Shown piece by piece: positions 37,658 through 46,805 of a stretch of DNA of 64,000 bases. The position numbers were made by a program, and so were the translations under genes. The DNA comes from Sphingobacterium sp. UGAL515B_05. Its GTDB lineage: Bacteria > Bacteroidota > Bacteroidia > Sphingobacteriales > Sphingobacteriaceae. The stretch lies in NCBI RefSeq assembly GCF_033097525.1, contig NZ_CP109907.1:1736001-1800000 (forward strand), read 5' to 3'. Position 1 is the first letter of the stretch, and each line of letters opens with the position of its first letter. The notes under the pieces were generated by a model that did no database searches, was not told the DNA's origin, and saw only the letters and a list, made by a program, of their open reading frames with translations.

Positions 37658-37927
37658 ATGAAATTAAGATCGGATTTAGTTTTGAGAACAATTGGTGCAG
37701 ATCATTTGATTGTGGATCCTAGCCAGGATATGGTTGACTTATCAACAGTTTATACGCTAAATAGCTCTGCAGCATGGCTGTGGGAACAACTCAAAGGAAA
37801 AGAATTCAATAATGACACAATCGTTGACTTACTTTGTGAGAATTATGACGTAGACATCGAACAGGCAAAATCCGATGCAGAAATCCTTCTTCAAGACTTC
37901 CAAAAACAGGGATTATTGGAAAAATGA
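37658..37927 (+). CDS. PqqD-like peptide-chaperone protein (RRE fold)
   Basis: The 89-residue product has the PqqD layout: DLVLRTIGADHLIVDPSQ (three strands), then LSTVYTLNSSAAWLWEQLKG, and a C-terminal helix pair ending in LLQDFQKQGLLEK. In RiPP clusters such domains bind the leader peptide; in HPr-kinase-related systems a PqqD-like chaperone is paired with HprK-related kinases. Here its stop overlaps the start of the ABC transporter gene by 4 nt (ATGA), so they are coupled. Its partner peptide is not identified. Confidence 0.85.
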   Translation: MKLRSDLVLRTIGADHLIVDPSQDMVDLSTVYTLNSSAAWLWEQLKGKEFNNDTIVDLLCENYDVDIEQAKSDAEILLQDFQKQGLLEK

Positions 37928-39552
37928 ACAACAATAGCCTGAAGCAACACCTGCGCTGGGCTTGGTCGGTTAGCCAGGGATACCGAAGCAAATTGGTCCT
38001 TTATTTCATACTGGAACTGATATGTATTGGACTTTCCCTAGCTTTCGTTTTTCTGTCCAAAAAAGCGGTAGACACGGCTACATCACATGCAGATTTACCC
38101 CTGAAATGGCTGCTTATTGGCATTGTGGGCAGTATTGCGTTAAATGTTGGCATCAAGGGGTACTCGGGGCGCATGATGGAGCAGATCAAATTGATGCTCA
38201 CCCTTCAATTGCAGCGAACAATGCTCGATGCCCAAATGCTCTCTGTTTGGAAATTAATTAAAAACTGGCATACGGGTGACATTCAGATCCGTATTCAGAC
38301 AGACTGTGAGGAAGTCGCCAATACCATTGCCAATACATTTTTGTCTTTTATATTGACCACAATCCAGCTATTGGCGTCAGTTGGTTTTCTTTGGTATATG
38401 GACCCGATGTTGGCGTTGATGATCCTGGCTATATCCCCTCTTTTTGTCTTTTCAAAATTGTACTTCCGCAAAATGCGGAAGCTCAGTAAGGAAGTCAAGG
38501 AAGAGGAAAGCAATTTCTCAAAGGTTTTACAGGAAAACCTACGTTTTCGTCTGCTCATTCGGGCAATGGGCATCTTCCCAAAAAGAAGAGAGAAACTCTT
38601 GGCGAGCCAGCACCAATTATTTTTGTTGAAAATACGCCAGCTTAACTTCTCTACATATACACAGGGAGCCATGAAGGTCGCCATGAATGCCGGTTATTTG
38701 GTTGCTTTTATCTGGGGTATTTACCGATTGCAGTCTGGCCAGATTTCATTCGGAACAATGACTGCTTTCCTACAATTGGTCGCAAGAATACAGTCACCCA
38801 TTCTCGCATTGATTGCCTATATTCCGGGCTTTGTGCGATTCCGTGTATCTGCAGATCGACTGTTGGAATTGCAGGCAGGAGAAATCGAACCACAGGTGAC
38901 GCAGCAACGCCTTCATGAGACACAGGAGCTTCGGATCAACGACCTCTCCTTCCGTTATGAAGATAAATGGGTTTTACAAAATTTAAACCTTTCCTTAAAA
39001 GCTGGCGAGCCCACTGCTATCATTGGACCAAGTGGAAAAGGGAAAACGACGTTAATACGTTTGCTGCTCGCACTGCTTAAAGCAGAGAAAGGAGCAATTA
39101 CACTCATCGATCGGAAAGGCGAGCAGGAATTAACGGCCAGCCATCGTATCAATCTTGCTTATATTCCCCAAGGCAATTCGCTCTTTAGCGGTACCATTCG
39201 TGAAAATTTACTTCTCCATGTTGAACAAGAGCGAACAATGGATATGCAAAAAGCATTGTGGCTCGCCTGTGCAGAATTTGTATTCGACCTACCCGACGGA
39301 ATCGATACCGTCGTCGGTGAATCTGGCATAGGCCTATCGGAAGGACAGGCACAACGCGTTGCCATTGCGCGGGCACTTATGCACGACGGTGATATTTGGC
39401 TCTTCGATGAGGTGACCTCTGCACTGGACAAAACAACAGCTGACACGTTAATACAGCGACTATTAACACATGGAAAGCACAAAATCTGCTTGTTTGTAAC
39501 ACATGACCTACACTTGGCCGAAAAATGCCAGCAACGTATTTATCTAGATTAA
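37924..39552 (+). CDS. ABC exporter (fused permease and ATPase)
   Basis: The 542-residue protein has six predicted helices in the first 300 residues (ABC exporter type I) and an ATPase domain from about 340. The Walker A is GPSGKGKTT near 368-376 (the usual Ser/Gly replaced by Lys at one position), the signature is LSEGQ near 472 in place of LSGGQ, and Walker B is DIWLFDE near 490. It has no N-terminal C39 peptidase domain. It should be a homodimeric exporter for a peptide or lipid. Its overlap with PqqD and proximity to a kinase-like gene suggest that the cargo is made by this cluster. Confidence 0.85.
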   Translation: MNNNSLKQHLRWAWSVSQGYRSKLVLYFILELICIGLSLAFVFLSKKAVDTATSHADLPLKWLLIGIVGSIALNVGIKGYSGRMMEQIKLMLTLQLQRTMLDAQMLSVWKLIKNWHTGDIQIRIQTDCEEVANTIANTFLSFILTTIQLLASVGFLWYMDPMLALMILAISPLFVFSKLYFRKMRKLSKEVKEEESNFSKVLQENLRFRLLIRAMGIFPKRREKLLASQHQLFLLKIRQLNFSTYTQGAMKVAMNAGYLVAFIWGIYRLQSGQISFGTMTAFLQLVARIQSPILALIAYIPGFVRFRVSADRLLELQAGEIEPQVTQQRLHETQELRINDLSFRYEDKWVLQNLNLSLKAGEPTAIIGPSGKGKTTLIRLLLALLKAEKGAITLIDRKGEQELTASHRINLAYIPQGNSLFSGTIRENLLLHVEQERTMDMQKALWLACAEFVFDLPDGIDTVVGESGIGLSEGQAQRVAIARALMHDGDIWLFDEVTSALDKTTADTLIQRLLTHGKHKICLFVTHDLHLAEKCQQRIYLD

Positions 39553-39742
39553 GTATTGGCCGGACAAACATAGCGGATCAACAAAACGAGTATTCATACA
39601 GTAAACATTAACAAATAAAAAATAGAAGCTGAAGACAGCAATAACATAAACAGATAGGACAGGTAAAGACTAAACCTGAATATTTAAGAAATTTTTAAAA
39701 GACAAATCGGGCATAGCGAGCTCACGAAATAATTATTTAGAC

Positions 39743-40657
39743 ATGAATTTCACGACATCATCCGAATTATCCCAAACACGCTACCGCATCGCAGAACTAA
39801 TACTGGAATTTAACCATCCTTCGGATTTCACTTTGGCTCAGCTTCTCCCTTCCTTTCGGGACTTCCAATGGCTAGATGCTACAGAAAAAACCGACATTAG
39901 AATCGATATCCGTTCAGAGCAAGCCCCAATATCTAACGATATGGGTGCCCTTCGCACAGACGAGTCTATTGCATGGGGAGACCGATTCCGCTTTTATGAA
40001 AAAGAGGATACTTTTATCACAACAATCCGCAACGAAGAGGGCAATGCGGTTTGGTACCTCCAAAGTGACCGAAACTTTGAACATTCTATACTCTATGTTC
40101 CCGCAAGCACGGCTGATGAACAGAGCGGTGTTATTACCTGGATGGCCATGATGATCTTCGGACAAGCAAGTCTTTTACACAATACGATCATGATCCACGC
40201 GTCAGTTGTCAACCACGAAGGCAAAGGTGTGGCATTTCTTGGCAAGAGTGGTACAGGAAAGAGTACGCATAGCCGATTGTGGTTAAAACATATTCCAAAT
40301 ACAGTTTTACTTAACGACGATAACCCTGCCGTTCGCATTACAAACGAAGGGGTGTTAATTTATGGAACACCTTGGAGTGGCAAGACGCCTTGTTATAAAA
40401 ATGAACAACTACCCTTACAAGGATTTGTTCGTCTGCAACAGGCTCCAATGAATGAGTTCGAATGGCAAACTGGGCTTAAAGGCTTTATCGCGGTATTGCC
40501 CAGCTGTACTTCCATACGATGGAACAAGGAATTATTCGCAAACATGAACACCATTCTGGAAAAAATCATTGCTCAGATTCCTGTTGGCTACTTAAAATGT
40601 TTGCCGGATGCTGCTGCGGCAGAACTATGTCATTCGGCTCTATTTCCGGACGAATAA
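39743..40657 (+). CDS. HPr-kinase-like (HprK-related) protein
   Basis: The 304-residue protein has a P-loop GKSGTGKST (residues about 167-175), preceded by MIHASVVNHEGKGVAFLG. The downstream segment LLNDDNPAVRI near 192 has a conserved Asp-Asp as in HPr kinase and PEP carboxykinase. The N-terminal 150 residues resemble no family I can name. In lasso-peptide and exosortase-linked systems, HprK-related kinases modify a peptide substrate and pair with PqqD. It lies 190 bp after the ABC transporter, with no visible gene between. Confidence 0.75.
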   Translation: MNFTTSSELSQTRYRIAELILEFNHPSDFTLAQLLPSFRDFQWLDATEKTDIRIDIRSEQAPISNDMGALRTDESIAWGDRFRFYEKEDTFITTIRNEEGNAVWYLQSDRNFEHSILYVPASTADEQSGVITWMAMMIFGQASLLHNTIMIHASVVNHEGKGVAFLGKSGTGKSTHSRLWLKHIPNTVLLNDDNPAVRITNEGVLIYGTPWSGKTPCYKNEQLPLQGFVRLQQAPMNEFEWQTGLKGFIAVLPSCTSIRWNKELFANMNTILEKIIAQIPVGYLKCLPDAAAAELCHSALFPDE

Positions 40658-40666
40658 TACCATAAA

Positions 40667-40700
40667 AAACCCCCAAAGTCTCGTCAACAATTGGGGGTTT
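40667..40700. terminator. Convergent intrinsic terminator
   Basis: AAACCCCCAA and TTGGGGGTTT form a perfect 10-bp stem with a 14-nt loop, between the kinase-like gene (plus) and the S41 protease (minus), with A/T runs on both sides. Confidence 0.85.
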
Positions 40701-40729
40701 ACAACTATCTTTTGATTGACATCTGAGAA

Positions 40730-42229
40730 TTAACGCTTCTTTATCATGCCACGGTCTGGTCGTATATTAACCTCGCCTTGGTCAAGCGTGCGGTAGCCCT
40801 TTCGGCTTACTGCATTGATAGAAGCTTTGGTAGTAATACCCGGTGCAGCATCGTTCAGTGCTGTCGCTAACATCGTTTCTTTCTTGTCACCTACATCGAC
40901 AAATACATAATCCGTTATATTGCTTTTGTCTGGAACCAACCCATCCCAATAGTCTGAAAAATTCGCTGAATTCTTCAAAAGAAAGGAAACAGGCCAGAAA
41001 GATACTTTGTTTTGTACAACCTGTTCGAAAAAACCTACGGGTTTACCATAAGTACGTATACCAGATGCAATAAGCTGCACTTGTAAATAAGGTTTCAACA
41101 CATTAATTAACATTTCGGCTGCCGATGCTGTACGGTCACTCACCAGGAAATAGACCTTATTTAAGCTCAAATTGCTCTTGCCTTCAAACTTTGTATCCTG
41201 AAACATCCTATTGATGCTCGGCGTCGCTTTAATATAATCGTTCACCTCATAGGTTAGCATCAGCTTTCCTTTCGTAATGGCTCCCCCAATCTTATCAGCA
41301 ACATAAGCAGAAGCATCCACGTAACCACCGCCATTGTAGCGCAAATCAACAATTAAACTTTTAATCTGCTGAGCCTGGAATTTATCAAAAGCTGCATCGA
41401 TCTTTTGTTGATTGGCATTGTTATTCTCAATTTCTTCAAAAGACGATAAGGCAAGGTATCCAACATTATTTCCATTATAGGTATAGATAGAATCTTTATA
41501 GACGGGATCAATAGTATAGCCATTCGCGTATGCAAGATCTTTTGTTGTTGATGTTCCATCCTGATGTTTAACCTGCAATTTAAGCGTACCTGCATCTAAT
41601 GCCGTATTCAACTTATTCATCATCTTGTCCCGCGCACTTGCATCATTAATCGTACAGCCAGTCGTCGTACAAGTGACAGCGATCGAGTAATCGGAATCAC
41701 CGTTGACAGCTGTAATAAAATCAGAACGCTTGAAACCCGCTTTTTGCGCCGGGGACCCACCCTCTACGAAATAAATAATAGGCTGTGCAGTTTTCCCATC
41801 TTCGGTTCCCAATTGAACATAGATGCCATATCCATCGTTCGTATCCATTTTAAGCCTGCCAGAAGCAGTTGTTCCGGTATTATAACCATCTAGTCCCAGC
41901 ATATAGGAAAATCGGTCGAAGACACCATTTGCGTAGGCGGCATGTGCCGGTGTCATCTTCTTCAACGCATCGAGCACCAAGTCGGCTGAACCATATTTAT
42001 CCGTGAATTGAGCCGGATCGCTCGTATAATCAGGAATGGACTTGTCCCAAAGTGAATATAGTTTATAATACTTGTAGATATCATCCTTGATCAGCTGCGC
42101 TTCGGTACGCTCCACTGGTTCGGGCTCAGGCTCCGGTTTTGGGGTATCCTTTTTGCAAGAGAAGACTAATAGTCCTGTCAGTGCTATAGTGGCCAAACGT
42201 CCGGTTTGTTTTAATGGCGCTAAGTTCAT
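40730..42229 (-). CDS. S41-family peptidase, lipoprotein
   Basis: The 499-residue protein has a lipoprotein signal (LTGLLVFSC, Cys25) followed by a Pro-Glu-rich linker. A PDZ-like region (ADSP-type EGGSPAQKAGFKRSDFI) lies near 155-175. The S41 catalytic core has IVDLRYNGGGYVDASAY near 290 and SDRTASAAEMLI near 365, with the candidate Ser, and the candidate Lys in RTYGKPVG near 393. It should be a periplasmic or outer-membrane-attached serine protease of the C-terminal processing group. It ends convergent with the kinase-like gene, from which it is separated by a terminator. Confidence 0.85.
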   Translation of the reverse strand: MNLAPLKQTGRLATIALTGLLVFSCKKDTPKPEPEPEPVERTEAQLIKDDIYKYYKLYSLWDKSIPDYTSDPAQFTDKYGSADLVLDALKKMTPAHAAYANGVFDRFSYMLGLDGYNTGTTASGRLKMDTNDGYGIYVQLGTEDGKTAQPIIYFVEGGSPAQKAGFKRSDFITAVNGDSDYSIAVTCTTTGCTINDASARDKMMNKLNTALDAGTLKLQVKHQDGTSTTKDLAYANGYTIDPVYKDSIYTYNGNNVGYLALSSFEEIENNNANQQKIDAAFDKFQAQQIKSLIVDLRYNGGGYVDASAYVADKIGGAITKGKLMLTYEVNDYIKATPSINRMFQDTKFEGKSNLSLNKVYFLVSDRTASAAEMLINVLKPYLQVQLIASGIRTYGKPVGFFEQVVQNKVSFWPVSFLLKNSANFSDYWDGLVPDKSNITDYVFVDVGDKKETMLATALNDAAPGITTKASINAVSRKGYRTLDQGEVNIRPDRGMIKKR

Positions 42230-42284
42230 AGTTGAAACATTTGTAAAACAAACATAAATAATTTAAGTCGATCTACAATAAAAA

Positions 42285-42320
42285 AAACACGCTGGCCTCG
42301 GGGGGAGTGCTAGCGTGTTT
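42285..42320 (-). terminator. Terminator-like hairpin upstream of the S41 protease
   Basis: AAACACGCT and AGCGTGTTT form a 9-bp stem around an 18-nt loop. Read on the minus strand, the loop is C-rich (CTCCCCCCGAG) and the stem is followed by a run of eight T. It lies 55 nt upstream of the minus-strand protease start, so it could be an attenuator or the end of a small RNA. Confidence 0.55.
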
Positions 42321-42397
42321 ACTACCTATTGAAAAACATTATAATAACAATCGCAAATAAATACGGTTTTAAGAAAATAACATTTTTTAACAAATGA

Positions 42398-42428
42398 TTT
42401 GTCAAAGAGAAGATTATTATTACATTTG
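42398..42428 (+). promoter_or_regulatory. Bacteroidota promoter of the TonB receptor operon
   Basis: TTTG (42398-42401), 19 nt, then TACATTTG (42421-42428) matches the TTTG-N19-TAnnTTTG consensus exactly. Transcription should start near 42435, about 59 nt before the ATG at 42494. Confidence 0.75.
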
Positions 42429-42493
42429 CACTGTTTATAATTAATCTAAATAAATATATTTAAATACATAAACGATCATCTGATCAATCTATC

Positions 42494-44848
42494 ATGAAAA
42501 ACATAAGGTTCCATAGTATCCTCTTTCTACTCTTTATCACCTGCACGGTACAGGCACAACAATTCACAGCCTCACTAAAAGGATTTGTAAAAACTCAAAC
42601 TCAACAAAGCATTGCGAGATCAACTATCCGTGTTGGGAAAATAAATTTATCGACTGATGAAAACGGATACTATGAGATCAAAAACATCAAAGAAAGAAGT
42701 ATTACAATCAGCGTTTCGGCTGTAGGCTTCCAAAACTTATCAAAAACCATTGTTCTTAAAATGGGCGAGAATAGCTTAAACCTTGAGTTGACATCGGATC
42801 AAAAAGAAATTGATCAGGTCGAAGTATTTGGCCGCACCAAAGCCCAAGAGGTGAATCGACAAGCCTTTAATGTCACCGCGGTCGATGCAACAAAACTTTA
42901 TAATACCACAATGGATATTTCAAGTGCCTTGGACCGTGTTGCAGGTGTACGCGTCAGAGAATCGGGTGGTGTTGGGTCTAATTTCAATTTGATGTTAAAC
43001 GGCTTTAATGGTGATCAGATCCGTTATTTTATCGACGGTATTCCAATGGAGAACTTCGGGTCGGCATTTCAAATTAACAATATTCCAATCAATATCGCCG
43101 AAAGGATTGAGATTTATAAAGGTGTAGTACCTGTATGGCTCGGTTCGGATGCCTTAGGGGGGGCAGTTAATATTGTTACAGGTGACCGGATGAACAGTTA
43201 TGTAGATGCAAGTTACTCATTTGGGTCCTTTAATACACACCGCACTGTGATCAATGCGGCTCATACAACAAAGAAAGGCTTATACTTCCAGTTGAATGCA
43301 TTTCAAAATTATTCGGACAATAATTATAAAGTCACCGTCGACGTAGCTGACATCAATACTGGGGTTTATAAAGAAGGAGTTAAACTTAAAAGATTCCATG
43401 ATACCTACCATAACGAATCGCTTATCGCGAATATCGGTGTGGTTAATAAACCTTACGCAGACAAACTCCTTTTTGGCATTGTCCTAGGGCAAAGCTATAA
43501 AGAAATACAAACAGGAGCCCGCATGGTGTCTGTCTTTGGTGGCTGGCACAATAGAGGGACCACGGTAATGCCAACATTTAAATATAAAAAGAATGACTTC
43601 CTTACCAAAGGACTTGATGTGATCGTTAATGGAAACATCAATTTGGGAAGCAACCAAAATATCGATACTGTTCATGCCCGTTTCGACTGGTATGGCAATA
43701 GAAAAAATCTCGACGGACCGGGCGGCGAACGTTCTTACTCAATGTATAAATACAAAAACAATGCTGGAGTAGCGAATGCCATTATTAATTATAAACTTTC
43801 GGAAAGACAAAGTCTATCACTGACAGACGTATTTAATACCTTCAAACGCAGCGGTCAGGATGAGGTAAACCCACAAAACGCAGCGAACGAACGCGCCCAG
43901 TTAAGTCAAAAAAATGTTCTTTCTTTTGGCTACCAATATGATATCAAAGATAGATTTAGTTTAAATGCCTTTTTGAAACATTACAATCAGCATAATGCGA
44001 GCGGCAATAACGAGTTGGAAAAGAACATTTCGAAATTAGGCTATGGGACCGCACTTTCTTATTACCTAGCCCCAACTTTACAGATCAAGGGATCTTATGA
44101 ACTCACCACCAAAATGCCTACCCCAACAGAACTATTTGGTGATGTAGAAAATTACGAGGGAAATGCCAGTCTGAAACCCGAGAAAAGCAACAACATGAAC
44201 TTGGGATTACTCTACGATTTCCATCTTAATCCGGACAACCGTTTCGCCTTAATAGCAAATGCTTTCTATCGTCATGCGGACAACTTTATATATCAACGGT
44301 TGAACAACAATCAGTCAAAATATGTATCGGACAATAGAGATGGCGTACAATCAATCGGAGGTGATTTAGATCTTCGCTACTCCTACAAAAGATGGTTTAT
44401 GGCCGGATTAAATGCTACTTATCAATCTGTCAAGAATATGCAAAAAGTAGAGCCTGGTTACACCGGCATAAGTCCACTATACAAAAATCAGATGCCAAAT
44501 ATCCCTTATCTATTTGGCAATCTAGACGCGTCAGTCATTTTTCCAGAGCTTGGCGGCAAAAATAACCGTTTAAATGTTGGAGCTAACCTCCTTTATGTGC
44601 ATGAGTTTTGGTTGTATTGGCCAGGCTTAGGTTCAACCGATGCAGATGCCGAGAAAAGAAAAATTCCTACACAGTTAAGTCTAGATGCCAACATCGTATA
44701 CTCCATCGCAAATGGTCGATACAATATTGCTTTGGAAGGCAAAAATCTAACGGATAATCGTTTGGTCGACAATTTCAGCTTACAAAAACCAAGCCGTGGC
44801 TTCTACCTCAACTTACGTTACTTCTTTAACAAACAAAATAATTTATAA
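42494..44848 (+). CDS. TonB-dependent receptor (iron/siderophore type by context)
   Basis: The 784-residue protein has a signal peptide ending near TVQAQ, a CarboxypepD_reg-like domain (about 25-105, GFVKTQTQQSIARSTIRVG), a plug domain (about 115-230, with IRYFIDGIPMENFG and EIYKGVVPVWLGSDALGG), and a 22-stranded barrel ending in LNLRYFFNK with aromatic C-terminal strands. It imports a ligand through the outer membrane with TonB energy. The genes downstream (DUF4374 lipoprotein, two small membrane proteins, PepSY protein) form the usual siderophore/heme uptake and reduction set. The ligand is not determined. Confidence 0.87.
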   Translation: MKNIRFHSILFLLFITCTVQAQQFTASLKGFVKTQTQQSIARSTIRVGKINLSTDENGYYEIKNIKERSITISVSAVGFQNLSKTIVLKMGENSLNLELTSDQKEIDQVEVFGRTKAQEVNRQAFNVTAVDATKLYNTTMDISSALDRVAGVRVRESGGVGSNFNLMLNGFNGDQIRYFIDGIPMENFGSAFQINNIPINIAERIEIYKGVVPVWLGSDALGGAVNIVTGDRMNSYVDASYSFGSFNTHRTVINAAHTTKKGLYFQLNAFQNYSDNNYKVTVDVADINTGVYKEGVKLKRFHDTYHNESLIANIGVVNKPYADKLLFGIVLGQSYKEIQTGARMVSVFGGWHNRGTTVMPTFKYKKNDFLTKGLDVIVNGNINLGSNQNIDTVHARFDWYGNRKNLDGPGGERSYSMYKYKNNAGVANAIINYKLSERQSLSLTDVFNTFKRSGQDEVNPQNAANERAQLSQKNVLSFGYQYDIKDRFSLNAFLKHYNQHNASGNNELEKNISKLGYGTALSYYLAPTLQIKGSYELTTKMPTPTELFGDVENYEGNASLKPEKSNNMNLGLLYDFHLNPDNRFALIANAFYRHADNFIYQRLNNNQSKYVSDNRDGVQSIGGDLDLRYSYKRWFMAGLNATYQSVKNMQKVEPGYTGISPLYKNQMPNIPYLFGNLDASVIFPELGGKNNRLNVGANLLYVHEFWLYWPGLGSTDADAEKRKIPTQLSLDANIVYSIANGRYNIALEGKNLTDNRLVDNFSLQKPSRGFYLNLRYFFNKQNNL

Positions 44849-44859
44849 ATATTTTAATC

Positions 44860-46101
44860 ATGAAAACAAAATCTCTATTCTCCCTATTAGCAGCTGCTAT
44901 TTTATTCGGATCTTGCTCCAAAAGCGAATCTTCTGGAGGCGAAAGCACTGATGGTGGCAGCAAATATATCGTTGCAGTAACTCCAATTGCAAGCACAGGC
45001 GTAGCAGACTATCTGGTTACAGCCAATAGTCTTGATGAGGGAACAGTTTCGATCCTCGGTAATGGAATCGAGCAAGACGGGACTTACCGATATTATTTGA
45101 CAACTAACAACAAATTCTTCAGCTTCTTATACGGACAAGGTAATCCAGGAGCAGTAACGGCATATAATTTAACCGATGGCAAGTTAAAAAAATTGACAAA
45201 TTTCCAGTCGGAAACTGTAGCAGCATTTGCAGCGGTAAAAGAAGACGTATTAATGACTAAAATGTCTAGAAATCTGGCGACACCAACACATACCTGGTAC
45301 AGAGTCAACACCAATAGCCTGTCTATTGTGGGAGAAGGATCCCTGAATGCGCTGGAACTGGCCAACAATGGCGAAATTGGCTATTTCAGCTGGTTGACGC
45401 AAGTAGGCAATAAAGTATATGCCCCATTCTTTTGTATTGAGAACTCTTCGTTTACAACAAAATATCCAAACAAAGCTTGGGTTGCCGTATTCTCTTATCC
45501 CGATATGAAGCTTGAAAAAGTTTTCACAGATGAGCGTACAAGCTATATAGGTCAATACTTTACCAACGGCCTTGGTACAGTGGAAAATGGTGATATCTAC
45601 GCGTTTTCAGCTGCCAATGCTAAAAAATTAATAAGTTCAACACCTTCAGTTGTAACGGAAATCTCTACAACTAATCCCTCTGCAATCTTACGTATACCTT
45701 CAGGCACGACGGAATTTGACAAAAACTATTTCTTCAATGTGGCTGAAATTTCTGGTGGTTACAACATCGTTAACTGGACCTATGTTGGCGGGAACAATTT
45801 TATCGTAAGTTCAAAGAAAAAACAATCTGATGGTACTTATAGTGCAGCGACAACAATTGCAGCTGTAAACGTCGTAGATAAAACATTTAAAATTGTATCG
45901 GGTTTACCAAAAGCAGAAGAGGTAAAATCATTTACCCAAAGAAACAACTATAGCAAGAAAGATGGCAAAACAGGCTACATTGGCGTAAACCTAACTTCTG
46001 GAGAAAGCTATGTATATAAGATCGACGCTTCGGCTGCAACAGCGACCAAAGGCTTAAAAGTTGAAGGTGGTACGATTACCGCAATCGAACACTTAGACTA
46101 G
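44860..46101 (+). CDS. DUF4374 family lipoprotein
   Basis: The 413-residue product has a lipoprotein signal (ILFGSC near residue 19) followed by a Ser/Gly-rich linker and a beta-propeller-like domain with repeated 'GTVSILGNG', 'YRYYLTTNNKFFSFLYGQG' type strands. This matches DUF4374 proteins, which are found downstream of TonB receptors in Bacteroidota. It lies 11 nt after the receptor gene. It probably works on the cell surface as an accessory to ligand uptake. That role is inferred from position. Confidence 0.8.
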   Translation: MKTKSLFSLLAAAILFGSCSKSESSGGESTDGGSKYIVAVTPIASTGVADYLVTANSLDEGTVSILGNGIEQDGTYRYYLTTNNKFFSFLYGQGNPGAVTAYNLTDGKLKKLTNFQSETVAAFAAVKEDVLMTKMSRNLATPTHTWYRVNTNSLSIVGEGSLNALELANNGEIGYFSWLTQVGNKVYAPFFCIENSSFTTKYPNKAWVAVFSYPDMKLEKVFTDERTSYIGQYFTNGLGTVENGDIYAFSAANAKKLISSTPSVVTEISTTNPSAILRIPSGTTEFDKNYFFNVAEISGGYNIVNWTYVGGNNFIVSSKKKQSDGTYSAATTIAAVNVVDKTFKIVSGLPKAEEVKSFTQRNNYSKKDGKTGYIGVNLTSGESYVYKIDASAATATKGLKVEGGTITAIEHLD

Positions 46102-46158
46102 TCTTTTTTATACGGACAATCACATACCCGATATGCCAATACATAGCATATCGGGTAT

Positions 46159-46515
46159 ATGTATAAATTATTAGACCTCATTATGTACACATTTTTACTC
46201 TTGCTCGTTTTCACCGGGAGCTTTTTCTGGTACTGTTCTTCCGAAAAAGTCAATATAAAACAAGGTCCACCATCCATACTCATTCTTGTAAAAGATAAAA
46301 ACCGCTCAAGGATACTGGCTATTGTCCTGCTCGGTCTCGCCTGGATATTGACCATATACTTACAAGGCATCCTTTCGGGAACGCTAGCTTTCGGTGCTTA
46401 TACCATGGGATTTTTCAGCTTGATTGTACTCTTATGGCCTTACCACTACTTTCAGCGGAAACAACTGACAATTGTTTTTCTAATTGCACTTATTTTTGAA
46501 ACCCTGATTTTCTAA
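46159..46515 (+). CDS. Small membrane protein, DUF3325-like by size and context
   Basis: The 118-residue product (start at 46159; ATG 46183 is also possible) has four hydrophobic segments. A central hydrophilic stretch near residues 30-48 holds SSEKVNIKQGPPSILILVKD, and later segments are ILAIVLLGLAWILTIYLQGI and similar. I do not recognise a motif with certainty. Small proteins of this size (DUF3325) and DUF3649 accompany PepSY-type proteins beside siderophore receptors. It is co-directional and is followed by a second small membrane protein after 3 nt. Confidence 0.55.
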   Translation: MYKLLDLIMYTFLLLLVFTGSFFWYCSSEKVNIKQGPPSILILVKDKNRSRILAIVLLGLAWILTIYLQGILSGTLAFGAYTMGFFSLIVLLWPYHYFQRKQLTIVFLIALIFETLIF

Positions 46516-46518
46516 AAC

Positions 46519-46794
46519 ATGCCAGCCAATAAAAAATACTTAAGCAGCCCACTGCAACGTGCACTCAAATTGACCGCCGGATTCTTTGGTGGTTATTTTG
46601 TGATGTTATACCTCCATCTTTGCCTAACCAAAGTATTTGATAAAACAGATATTTTGATTACAGCCTATGTTACTGGTTTTATCGCTTGGGGAATATTATT
46701 GCTTGTCGCCTTTCTTTCACGAAACGGTTGGCTGATATGGGGTATCTATTTAATCTTGATTGCTGTATTCTATAGCATCTTTATGTACCTATAA
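46519..46794 (+). CDS. Small membrane protein, DUF3649-like by size and context
   Basis: The 91-residue product has three hydrophobic segments: LTAGFFGGYFVMLYLHLCLT, ILITAYVTGFIAWGILLLVA and LIWGIYLILIAVFYSIFMYL. The size and gene order (receptor, DUF4374, two small proteins, PepSY) fit the DUF3649 type, but the family call is by context. It starts 3 nt after the preceding gene and ends 11 nt before the PepSY gene. Confidence 0.55.
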   Translation: MPANKKYLSSPLQRALKLTAGFFGGYFVMLYLHLCLTKVFDKTDILITAYVTGFIAWGILLLVAFLSRNGWLIWGIYLILIAVFYSIFMYL

Positions 46795-46805
46795 CCACCT
46801 TAATC

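Noticed and set aside
39553..39742. Gap between the ABC exporter and the HprK-like gene, searched for a precursor peptide
   Set aside because: It contains no ATG, and no plausible short frame was found.
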